A stretch of DNA of 9,293 nucleotides from Deltaproteobacteria bacterium (GTDB lineage: Bacteria; Desulfobacterota; Desulfobacteria; Desulfobacterales; SURF-7): assembly GCA_019307665.1 (NCBI GenBank), contig JAFDJC010000114.1, positions 1 through 9,293 on the forward strand. Direction: 5' to 3'. The translations under genes were made by a program, and so were the position numbers. Under the pieces are notes generated by a model that was given only the letters and a program-made list of their open reading frames with translations, was not told the origin of the DNA and did no database searches. Numbering within the stretch: position 1 is the stretch's first letter; the number at the start of each line of letters is the position of its first letter. Of this stretch, positions 1-5,341 are shown one piece after another.

Positions 1-67
1 TCTGGGTGCGAAGCACAAGATGCGAGGAAGAGGTGTAACTTCTATGGACCTCTTCTTGCCCTTCGGG

Positions 68-89
68 CACCGGCAACTCGTTGCCGGTG
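68..89. repeat. Perfect 9-bp inverted repeat with 4-base loop
   Basis: CACCGGCAA (68-76) pairs perfectly with TTGCCGGTG (81-89) across a CTCG loop. It directly abuts the smaller GCCC-TTC-GGGC hairpin at 58-68, sharing base 68, so the two could stack in RNA or single-stranded DNA. No T-run follows closely on either strand, so it is not a classical terminator. Confidence 0.7.
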
Positions 90-191
90 TTACTCTGTTC
101 GTCTCTTTATTGGTTCGGTAATCGTTGTAACTACCTGGCCAGTGGTCGCCACCACTACCAATCCTGAATTTATTTTTTTTTAATCATACAA

Positions 192-210
192 GGGCTATGT
201 AATGTAGCCC
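192..210 (-). terminator. Possible terminator of the minus-strand cluster
   Basis: GGGCTA (192-197) pairs with TAGCCC (205-210), and a T-G pair extends the stem by one. It lies about 60 bases past the stop of the last minus-strand gene. Read on the minus strand the stem is followed by TTGTATGATT, which is only moderately T-rich, so termination here is plausible but weak. It is the only GC-rich stem between that stop and the T/A run at 171-181. Confidence 0.35.
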
Positions 211-270
211 GGAGATTTTAATCCCAGAATAAAGGATAAAGGGGACGTTCGTGAAATATCAGGAATTCCA

Positions 271-810
271 TCAGTCGCATTCACAATCGCGATTTGACAA
301 CACTTCCATACAAAAAAGAATACGTTTTTCCTTATCAGTTCTGTCTGGTAAAAGTTTGTCAAAATTCATATGTTCCATTTCAGCTTCTACTTCCTTTTTT
401 GACAAGATCGCATCAAAACCTTTGCCTATGACTTTTCCGGAGTTTGCTTCCATAATAATCGCATCCTGGCCGTTGGATATAACCGCGTAGGGTATGATAT
501 ACGATTCAAGAAGCCTGGCCGCTGCGATCAACGGCCTCTGGCGGGATACAATGGAGCCGGGTCCGAATTTGACTATCATGACAGCCCTATCCCGCAGTCG
601 TATTACAAAGTCGATACTTACTGTATCGGAATCTCCATCTACAGAGAGCGGAAGTTGCACATTCGATGTGATATCAGATTTAGAAAATCCTTTACCATTG
701 ACAAGAAATTTTGCAATTTTCCGTCGTTCCCTTTCATCATGGGTATCTACAACGGTTTTACCTGTAATAAAATCGGTTGTTTCTCCAATGATGAGATGAT
801 GTTTTCCCAT
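271..810 (-). CDS. HsdR N-terminal-domain-like protein (degenerate nuclease fold)
   Basis: A 179-residue protein resembling the stand-alone HSDR_N_2 family (type I restriction enzyme R-subunit N-terminal domain, PD-(D/E)XK fold) common in deltaproteobacteria. What I see: a helical start with HDERERRK (24-31), SIDFVIRL (65-72) with the candidate metal-binding Asp67, then AVMIVKFGPGS (76-86), and further on a YAVISNG segment (108-114). In an active nuclease the second strand should carry E-x-K; here it reads I-V-K (79-81), so Lys is kept but the acidic residue is lost. That makes a binding or structural role likelier than cleavage. The ATG at 810 starts the conserved region 7 bases after the methyltransferase stop, suggesting translational coupling; a longer in-frame start at 879 would overlap that gene. 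No helicase or HsdS/HsdM gene is nearby. The C-terminus ends in a Cys-Glu-Cys tail. Function is unknown. Confidence 0.75.
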   Translation of the reverse strand: MGKHHLIIGETTDFITGKTVVDTHDERERRKIAKFLVNGKGFSKSDITSNVQLPLSVDGDSDTVSIDFVIRLRDRAVMIVKFGPGSIVSRQRPLIAAARLLESYIIPYAVISNGQDAIIMEANSGKVIGKGFDAILSKKEVEAEMEHMNFDKLLPDRTDKEKRILFCMEVLSNRDCECD

Positions 811-817
811 ATAATTA

Positions 818-1486
818 TCAAGTATCAAGAGGTTTTTTTGCCAACATGCTTGCCCAGCCGTGAGCATGGGGACTACCATGGGACAGATCCTGCTCTACCC
901 CTTCATAGTAGTAAAAGATTTCAAAACCGTTAAACATGGCTTTTAGCTCATCATGCTCAAAGTAATGTGTCATAAAAGCGGAAGTGTCACTGATATCACC
1001 GGATTCCATGCTGCATGGCGCCGCTTTTTTTACTCGGTACCCGGGATCTTGAACAGTAAACACATTGGCATATAGTGTGCCGCCTGGTTTCAGAGAAGAT
1101 TTTATCCCCTCTACAATCCTCGGCCTTAAATCATTATCAAGGTGGTCAAGGATAGTTGCGGCCACTATGATGTCATAGCTGTTCTCCATAAAAGTAAAAT
1201 CCGCAATACCCTTCAGCCGTGGAGATATCTGAAGGCTTTCAGTTCTGCCGACTTCTTCCAGCTTATCCAGCCCTGCCTTGGAACGGTCAACGCAAACAAC
1301 CCTGCATCCTTTTCTGGCGAGAAAGATCGCATAGCGCCCTTCTCCGCATCCAAGGTCAAGCCCTACCTTTTCTGACAGGGCTTTATCGTTAAAATATTCA
1401 GAAAACTCAGGCCGAACTTCCAATCCATAATAAAAATCCTCCTTACTATAGAAAGAATTGAAGGTTTTTTTACTTTTACTGTCCAT
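818..1486 (-). CDS. Class I SAM-dependent methyltransferase
   Basis: A 222-residue cytosolic protein with a Rossmann-fold methyltransferase core. Motif I is DLGCGEG (44-50), which binds the methionine/ribose end of SAM. The acidic residue ending strand 2 is Asp67 in VDRS. The strand-4 motif is ENSYDIIVAATILDHL (101-116), and KPGGTLYA (133-140) is the usual post-III loop. The C-terminus (about 204-218) has a Ser-Pro-His-Ala-His-Gly stretch resembling TehB-like (tellurite/thiol) methyltransferases, where it helps form the substrate side. The substrate cannot be read from sequence. It is too short for ArsM and lacks that family's conserved cysteine arrangement, so arsenic methylation is not supported despite the arsenate reductase just upstream. 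The ATG at 1486 has GGCGGA about 11 bases upstream on the minus strand. It starts 23 bases after the preceding gene's stop. Confidence 0.85.
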   Translation of the reverse strand: MDSKSKKTFNSFYSKEDFYYGLEVRPEFSEYFNDKALSEKVGLDLGCGEGRYAIFLARKGCRVVCVDRSKAGLDKLEEVGRTESLQISPRLKGIADFTFMENSYDIIVAATILDHLDNDLRPRIVEGIKSSLKPGGTLYANVFTVQDPGYRVKKAAPCSMESGDISDTSAFMTHYFEHDELKAMFNGFEIFYYYEGVEQDLSHGSPHAHGWASMLAKKPLDT

Positions 1487-1509
1487 TACGGTACTTATCC
1501 GCCTGCTTT

Positions 1510-2484
1510 TTAGGAGATATACGGGCTGACGAGTTCACGGACTTTTGTTTCAATTTCATCCCGAACCTGACGCATGACATCTATACCTTTACCCTTGGGG
1601 TCCATGATATCCCAGTCTATAACTTCAGCCCCGGGAACATGGGGACAATTCTCCCCACACCCCATCGTAATAATCGCATCCGGCTTTGTTTCCGAAAGGG
1701 CATCATCAATAGAGCGCGGATTACGCAAAAACATGTCGATCTTTTGTTCTGCCATTGCATCTTCCATAACAGGATTGATATTAATACCCGGAGCACTGCC
1801 CGCACTTTTCGCCTCTACCCGGTCTCCTGCAAGATGTTTTGCAAACGCTTCCGCCATCTGGCTTCTGCACGAATTTTCAACGCAAAGAAACAATATTTTT
1901 TTTCTATTGAAAAGGGTGTCAAGCTTTTTGACTTCATTTTCAATATCATCCAAAACGTGTGGATGCTTTTTCATGTCTCCCGGGTTTTCAACTTTCCTGT
2001 AGCAAAGCTCTCCTGTAAAATCAGCACTTATGGCGTCAAAGAAATACTTTGATGTCAGATGCATCCCTTCAAACAGATTCTTACCCTTAGTTGCACCCAC
2101 GCTGAGAAGAATCCCGGCCCGTGACTTTTTCTGAGGGTCGGAAAGACCTAGCATATACCTTCTTGACCAGAGCGCCTGCGACCTGTCAATTAAAGCCTTC
2201 AACTGCGCTGTTGCGTTGTAGAAATATATCGGTGTTGCTGCGATTACAATGTCAGCCTCAATCAGAAGGCCGTATATCTCCCCGGCCATGTCATCATCAT
2301 TCGTTACGCAGTAACCATTTTTTTCACAAAAGCCGCAGCCTTTGCATGGGAGTATATTTTTACCCGGAACATATATGGTTTGAGTTTTTACGCCTTTCTG
2401 CTCAAGCTTTTCCAGAAAAGAAGAGAGCAGAAAGGCGGTGTTACCTTTTTTTCTCGGGCTCCCGAGAAGTCCTAATGCCAGCAT
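1510..2484 (-). CDS. Fusion: Isf-like iron-sulfur flavoprotein + arsenate reductase (ArsC)
   Basis: A 324-residue two-domain protein. Residues 1-190 are an NAD(P)H-dependent FMN reductase/flavodoxin-like domain: GSPRKKGNT (8-16) is the FMN-phosphate loop and ATPIYFYNATAQLKALIDR (83-101) the flavin-side segment. Cysteines 47, 50, 53 and 59 form the compact CX2CX2CX5C motif known to bind 4Fe-4S in Methanosarcina iron-sulfur flavoprotein (Isf). Residues 195-324 are a low-molecular-weight phosphatase-type ArsC that reduces arsenate to arsenite. The P-loop CVENSCR (201-207) has nucleophile Cys201 and Arg207; Cys276 and Cys280 in GCGENC are the candidate disulfide-relay cysteines; Asp295 in MDPKG is the likely general acid. 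Inference: the flavoprotein half could feed electrons to the ArsC disulfide in place of, or alongside, thioredoxin. AGAGG lies 6 bases before the ATG. No ArsR or arsenite exporter is in the window. A sequencing-error merge is unlikely, since one clean frame spans both domains. Confidence 0.85.
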   Translation of the reverse strand: MLALGLLGSPRKKGNTAFLLSSFLEKLEQKGVKTQTIYVPGKNILPCKGCGFCEKNGYCVTNDDDMAGEIYGLLIEADIVIAATPIYFYNATAQLKALIDRSQALWSRRYMLGLSDPQKKSRAGILLSVGATKGKNLFEGMHLTSKYFFDAISADFTGELCYRKVENPGDMKKHPHVLDDIENEVKKLDTLFNRKKILFLCVENSCRSQMAEAFAKHLAGDRVEAKSAGSAPGININPVMEDAMAEQKIDMFLRNPRSIDDALSETKPDAIITMGCGENCPHVPGAEVIDWDIMDPKGKGIDVMRQVRDEIETKVRELVSPYIS

Positions 2485-2523
2485 TTAATACCTCTCTTAT
2501 CATTTTAGAATGACATTTTAATA

Positions 2524-3159
2524 CTACTTATCAAAATGGATTACAATATCATCATAGGATTTTCGCCATTTTGCCGGATAAAGGATTTTCCCTTCCTGGA
2601 AATATCCCACTGCAAGCAAAAGTGGTATCCAGTAGTTCTCAGGAATCGCAAACTCTTTCCTCACAGCGTCTATGTCAAATCCATCCATGGGATGCGTATC
2701 CAGATCCAGGCTTTTTGCAGCCAGCATCAGCGCCATGGCAAAGAATCCTGTATTTTTGCAGGCAAACGCCACGCTACGCGCTTCACTCGCTCCATATAAT
2801 GACGTGCATGTTTCCTTGAACCAGTCTCTCTGTTCAGCACTCATTGCGCCTGACTTTATCATTTCATTGAAATTCTTTTCAGCAAAAGCATTTTCGAGTT
2901 TCCATCCATCCATATCAGCAAGCACAATCATAGTTACAGGTGCATCGGTAACCTTTTCCTGTTCCCACGCATGCTGCCTAAGCCTCATCTTGCTGTCCCG
3001 GTCCCTCAGGACAATAAGGCTCCATGGCTGTATGTTAAATCCCGAGGGTGCCTTAGCTGCCAATTCAACCATTTCTCTTAACAGGCGATCCGAAACATCT
3101 TTTTTGGGATCAAAGAAATTTACGGATCGTCTGTTTTCGATTGTATTTTTAAAGTCCAT
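2524..3159 (-). CDS. Nitroreductase family FMN-dependent oxidoreductase
   Basis: A 211-residue protein of the nitroreductase superfamily: homodimeric FMN enzymes that reduce nitro compounds, quinones or other electrophiles with NAD(P)H. RRSVNFF (10-16) and APSGFNIQPW (37-46) are the two FMN-phosphate and ring-contact segments near the N-terminus. Near the C-terminus, DGFD (159-162) and PLLLAVGYFQEG (179-190) match the second FMN loop and the conserved PxxxxxxG strand. The substrate cannot be deduced. I chose ATG at 3159 because AGGTGG (3165-3170 on the minus strand) sits 5 bases upstream; an in-frame GTG at 3168 lies inside that site. It is the first gene of the minus-strand cluster, 39 bases before the flavoprotein-ArsC fusion, so it is likely co-transcribed with it. 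Confidence 0.88.
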   Translation of the reverse strand: MDFKNTIENRRSVNFFDPKKDVSDRLLREMVELAAKAPSGFNIQPWSLIVLRDRDSKMRLRQHAWEQEKVTDAPVTMIVLADMDGWKLENAFAEKNFNEMIKSGAMSAEQRDWFKETCTSLYGASEARSVAFACKNTGFFAMALMLAAKSLDLDTHPMDGFDIDAVRKEFAIPENYWIPLLLAVGYFQEGKILYPAKWRKSYDDIVIHFDK

Positions 3160-3164
3160 AATAT

Positions 3165-3185
3165 CCACCTATTTGTTTTATTATA
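3165..3185 (-). promoter_or_regulatory. Candidate -10 box and ribosome site of the nitroreductase
   Basis: On the minus strand a perfect TATAAT lies at 3185-3180, about 20 bases upstream of the ATG, and the Shine-Dalgarno AGGTGG lies at 3170-3165. No good -35 is found 16-18 bases further upstream. That position instead falls in the tandem 11-bp repeats, which suggests the promoter depends on an activator. Confidence 0.45.
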
Positions 3186-3198
3186 TTAATTATTTTAT

Positions 3199-3231
3199 CT
3201 ATACTTTACCTATACTTTATCTATAACTTTT
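3199..3231. repeat. Three tandem 11-bp repeats upstream of the nitroreductase
   Basis: CTATACTTTAC (3199-3209), CTATACTTTAT (3210-3220) and CTATAACTTTT (3221-3231) are three head-to-tail units of exactly 11 bases. The first two differ at one position and the third is degenerate. The period is close to one helical turn, so bound proteins would stack on one face, as operator iterons do. The array occupies the -35 area of the candidate nitroreductase promoter. Confidence 0.65.
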
Positions 3232-3313
3232 TCAAAAACCATACCAACATATGAAAATATGATCAAAAGCATGAGATATGAAGGTTAGATTTGTAATATT
3301 ATTTAATAAAACA

Positions 3314-3365
3314 AACTGTTATGAAAGCAAAAGACCAAAAAAAACATGTTGCTTTCAAAACAGTT
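3314..3365. repeat. 17-bp inverted repeat with A-rich 18-base spacer
   Basis: The arms at 3314-3330 (AACTGTTATGAAAGCAA) and 3349-3365 (TTGCTTTCAAAACAGTT) are complementary at 16 of 17 positions, with a single A/A mismatch (3321 against 3358). The 18-base spacer contains a run of eight A. It lies between the divergent operons, 63-114 bases upstream of the sigma-54-like promoter, where enhancer-binding-protein sites are often found. It could also be an RNA hairpin; no T-run follows on either strand. Confidence 0.75.
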
Positions 3366-3393
3366 AAAGCGAAACATTGAGACAAAAGTGTCT

Positions 3394-3422
3394 TAAATTG
3401 ATAAGGTTGACTAATCAATTTA
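3394..3422. repeat. 9-bp inverted repeat abutting the sigma-54-like promoter
   Basis: TAAATTGAT (3394-3402) and ATCAATTTA (3414-3422) are perfect inverted copies with an 11-base spacer. A smaller perfect dyad, AGACA/TGTCT (3380-3393), lies just before it. The right arm ends 5 bases before the -24 element, so a protein bound here would contact or block polymerase. I tested it as an IHF site and the TTR part does not fit on either strand. Confidence 0.5.
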
Positions 3423-3427
3423 GCGTA

Positions 3428-3443
3428 TGGCAAGCGCATTGAT
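3428..3443 (+). promoter_or_regulatory. Sigma-54-like promoter of the transferase pair
   Basis: TGGCAAG (3428-3434), four bases, then TTGAT (3439-3443). The spacing GG-N10-G is exactly that of the sigma-54 -24/-12 promoter (consensus TGGCACG-N4-TTGCW). The -24 part has one mismatch, and the -12 part has GA where GC is expected. Transcription would start near 3453, giving a leader of about 68 bases and favouring the ATG at 3521 over the GTG at 3458. The same variant occurs at 4987. Confidence 0.5.
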
Positions 3444-3520
3444 TTCAGCCACAGACCGTGCTAAAAATCGGTTTGGCATGGAAAAGGAATGCTTTTAAAA
3501 AAAGCGTACCGGGCTTAGAT

Positions 3521-4204
3521 ATGGATTCAAACATTCATCGACCCACAGAAAAAAAAACGTCTGTTATCATCTTTCTCAAAGCGCCCATCAAGGGTTTTGT
3601 TAAGACGCGGCTTGCATGTAAAATAGGTGATGAGGCGGCGTTAAAGATTTATAGACGTTTCGTGATTAACACGCTTAAAATGCTTGCTCAAACAGGCCAT
3701 ACGGTTCGGGCATTTTTTTATCCGGCCGATGAAAGAAAAATGACCCAAGAGTTGTTGGGACATCACATTCAACTGTTTCCCCAGGAAGGAAAACATCTTG
3801 GTGAGAGAATGAGGAACGCATTTAATGAGACCTTTTCCGAAGGCTTTGATAAAGCGATTCTGATAGGAACTGATATCCCTGACCTTACTCCGGATATTAT
3901 AAACAATGCCGTCATCGGCTTGAATGAATATCCGGCGGTTATCGGCCCGAGTATGGACGGGGGCTATTATTTAATCGGCTTCAATTCTTCAGGCTTCTTA
4001 CCGGATGTTTTCAGCGGTATACCTTGGGGGACAAATGAGGTATTTTTAAAAACAATGAATTGTTTTACAAAAAAAAACTTAAGTATATGTGTTCTGACCG
4101 AATGTCGCGACATAGACACATATGAAGATTTGAATGAATTTTTAACTGACAGCAAATCGACTGCTCATTATTACAGTGACATCCTCGTCAAATCTTTAAA
4201 GTGA
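3521..4204 (+). CDS. TIGR04282-family transferase (CofC-like, arsenosugar-linked)
   Basis: A 227-residue protein of the DUF2064/TIGR04282 family, first described as transferase 1 associated with a radical SAM/selenodomain protein and now annotated as arsenosugar biosynthesis glycosyltransferase. It has a nucleotidyltransferase-like (CofC-type) fold. Motifs: LKAPIKGFVKTRL (19-31), the nucleotide-binding loop; QEGKHLGERM (88-97); IGTDIPDL (115-122), the metal-binding Asp region; GPSMDGGYYLIG (142-153); and RDIDTYEDL (196-204). These are in order and complete, so the gene looks intact. The ATG at 3521 leaves 18 residues before the first motif. The Shine-Dalgarno is weak (GGG about 10 bases upstream), and a 6-bp hairpin GCTTTT/AAAAGC (3491-3505) sits just ahead. 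The upstream in-frame GTG at 3458 lies almost on the predicted transcription start and is disfavoured. The stop overlaps the next start. The exact donor and acceptor are unknown. Confidence 0.85.
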   Translation: MDSNIHRPTEKKTSVIIFLKAPIKGFVKTRLACKIGDEAALKIYRRFVINTLKMLAQTGHTVRAFFYPADERKMTQELLGHHIQLFPQEGKHLGERMRNAFNETFSEGFDKAILIGTDIPDLTPDIINNAVIGLNEYPAVIGPSMDGGYYLIGFNSSGFLPDVFSGIPWGTNEVFLKTMNCFTKKNLSICVLTECRDIDTYEDLNEFLTDSKSTAHYYSDILVKSLK

Positions 4205-4896
4205 CCCAGATGCCTCCCATACTCTCAATCATCATACCGGTCTTCAGGGAAGAGGCAATAATCAATACCGCCCTATGCAATCTGGAACCCGTAATGTCCG
4301 GGATGCCGGTCGAAATTATCGTTGTGGACGGCGATTTTGGAAAAAGTACGATTCATGCGATACAATATGACGGCATAAAAAAAATAGTTGGGCCCAAAGG
4401 ACGGGGACCCCAGATGAATACCGGTGCGCGGGAAGCGAAAAGTGATATTCTCTTATTCCTTCATGTGGATACGATTCTGCCTGAGAATGCAGTCAACCAT
4501 ATCATATCGGCTTGTTCAAATGAGGATATTGTGGGCGGTGCATTTGACCTTGGAATTGCCTCCAAAAAACCCACATTCAGGTGGATTGAAAAAATAGCAT
4601 CCATTCGTTCGCGTATCACCCGCATTCCATACGGTGATCAGGCTATTTTTATTAAAAATAGATTCTTTCAAACTGTGGGAGGATTCAAAAGCATACCGAT
4701 AATGGAAGATGTTGAGTTGATGCGCCGGATTAGAAAAAAAGGGGAAAAAATAATATTGATTTCCGAGCCTGTCAAAACATCCCCCAGACGATGGGAAGAA
4801 GAAGGCGTCTTATATTGCACTGCAAGGAATCTTGTCCTTGCATGTCTATTTTTTTCAGGCGTGAATCCTGAAGCATTAAAAAAATACTACCCGTGA
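4201..4896 (+). CDS. TIGR04283-family GT2 glycosyltransferase (arsenosugar-linked)
   Basis: A 231-residue family-2 glycosyltransferase of the TIGR04283 type (transferase 2, radical SAM/selenodomain-associated), the usual partner of TIGR04282 proteins. The GT-A fold is readable: IIPVFREEAII (11-21), VVDGDFG (41-47), GRGPQMNTGA (67-76), the metal-binding HVDT (88-91, in the place of DXD), GGAFDL (112-117), PYGDQAIF (143-150), the catalytic-side MEDVEL (168-173), and a TSPRRWEEEG segment (193-202). The GTG start at 4201 overlaps the preceding TGA (GTGA), a translational-coupling arrangement; an ATG three codons later is an alternative. Nearly all the family's usual length is present. The radical SAM partner (ArsS type) that usually accompanies this pair is not adjacent here, so assignment to arsenosugar synthesis rests on family and on the nearby arsC domain. 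Confidence 0.87.
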   Translation: MTQMPPILSIIIPVFREEAIINTALCNLEPVMSGMPVEIIVVDGDFGKSTIHAIQYDGIKKIVGPKGRGPQMNTGAREAKSDILLFLHVDTILPENAVNHIISACSNEDIVGGAFDLGIASKKPTFRWIEKIASIRSRITRIPYGDQAIFIKNRFFQTVGGFKSIPIMEDVELMRRIRKKGEKIILISEPVKTSPRRWEEEGVLYCTARNLVLACLFFSGVNPEALKKYYP

Positions 4897-4905
4897 ATTA
4901 TAATG

Positions 4906-4939
4906 ATACTTTATGAGACAGATATACTTTAAAAAGTAT
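4906..4939. repeat. Repeated ATACTTTA octamer and a dyad, possible terminator
   Basis: ATACTTTA occurs at 4906-4913 and 4924-4931; the second copy forms a perfect 6-bp dyad with AAGTAT (4934-4939). The same octamer forms the tandem repeats at 3199-3231. Six T at 4946-4951 follow the dyad, so it might act as a weak terminator for the transferase pair, but the stem is almost all A-T. An operator function, 48-63 bases ahead of the next sigma-54-like promoter, fits at least as well. Confidence 0.4.
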
Positions 4940-4986
4940 GATGTATTTTTTCTTCTGGTTATTTTGCAGCGTTAATGGTAAATGTA

Positions 4987-5002
4987 TGGCACGATTTTTG
5001 AT
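4987..5002 (+). promoter_or_regulatory. Sigma-54-like promoter of the grx-ftr-nqr operon
   Basis: TGGCACG (4987-4993), four bases, TTGAT (4998-5002). The -24 element is a perfect match to the sigma-54 consensus and the GG-N10-G spacing is exact; the -12 element has GA instead of GC. Transcription would start near 5013, leaving a leader of about 74 bases. It overlaps a sigma-70-like possibility: TTGATT (4998-5003) with TATATA or TATAAC 16-18 bases downstream. The two readings are not exclusive. Confidence 0.5.
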
Positions 5003-5086
5003 TCCAATTTAATTGTATGTATATAACCGGCTGAAACAGATATGTGCCGGACTACTTATTAATAAACAAAAAAAGGATCAGCGGCC

Positions 5087-5341
5087 ATGACTGAAAAAAA
5101 TATACAATTATATTCTTTGACAACCTGCGGGCACTGCAAAATGACTAAAAAGCTTCTGAAAGAATGTCAGGTTAAATTCACTTTTACGGATGTAGACTCC
5201 CTTTCAAAAGAAGACAGAAAAGTCGTACTTGAAAAAATAAAAAAAATCAATTCAAGGTGTTCGTTCCCCACGCTGGTTATTGGAGACAGGGTAATTGTCG
5301 GGTTCAAAGAACATGAAATCAGGGAGGCACTCGGCATATGA
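5087..5341 (+). CDS. Glutaredoxin-like small thiol-disulfide protein
   Basis: An 84-residue single-domain thioredoxin-fold protein of the glutaredoxin/NrdH-like type. The active site is CGHC (14-17) after the first strand IQLYSLTT (6-13). CSFPTLVIGDRVIVGF (58-73) contains the conserved cis-proline (Pro61, in F-P-T) and the glycine-rich turn of the glutathione/partner-binding face. CGHC is unlike the CPYC of classical glutaredoxins and suggests a dithiol protein that may use a reductase other than glutathione. The start is ATG 5087, with AAAGGA about 9 bases upstream. The stop overlaps the next start (ATGA at 5338-5341), so this protein and the ferredoxin-thioredoxin reductase chain are probably made together and are likely redox partners. 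The sequence does not identify the final substrate. Confidence 0.85.
   Translation: MTEKNIQLYSLTTCGHCKMTKKLLKECQVKFTFTDVDSLSKEDRKVVLEKIKKINSRCSFPTLVIGDRVIVGFKEHEIREALGI

Larger units (their letters stand above)
1..270. other. Gene-free structured stretch with several hairpins
   Basis: I can support no gene here. The first 100 bases are unusually rich in self-complementarity: GTGC/GCAC at 6-16, GAAGAGGT/ACCTCTTC at 27-55, GCCC/GGGC around TTC at 58-68, and a perfect 9-bp stem with a CTCG loop at 68-89. Another perfect 6-bp stem (AGTGGT/ACCACT) lies at 141-156, followed by a run of nine T at 173-181. Frame 1 on the plus strand stays open from the window edge to a TAA at 181-183, but its translation looks like readthrough of the stems rather than a protein. 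It could be the end of an RNA gene, a dispersed repeat, or the 3' region of a gene lying left of the window. Confidence 0.5.

Noticed and set aside
90..180. Minus-strand stretch of about 29 codons ending in TAA at 92-90, with a Val/Thr-rich end
   Set aside because: It resembles the end of some small toxin-like proteins, but it is bounded by a stop upstream and has no start or ribosome site. At most it is a remnant.
1..183. Plus-strand frame open from the window edge to TAA, read as the tail of a gene
   Set aside because: The translation follows the hairpin arms, is rich in Cys/Arg/Val/Thr without recognisable motifs, and two other readings of the same stretch are also open. It cannot be supported without sequence to the left.
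818..1486. Methyltransferase as arsenite methyltransferase (ArsM)
   Set aside because: Too short and without the conserved ArsM cysteines; its C-terminus is closer to TehB-like enzymes. Proximity to arsC alone is not enough.
271..1486. HsdR-N protein plus methyltransferase as a restriction-modification system
   Set aside because: The methyltransferase has no DNA-methylation motif such as NPPY or the PC motif, the nuclease-like protein lacks its acidic residue, and there is no helicase or specificity subunit.
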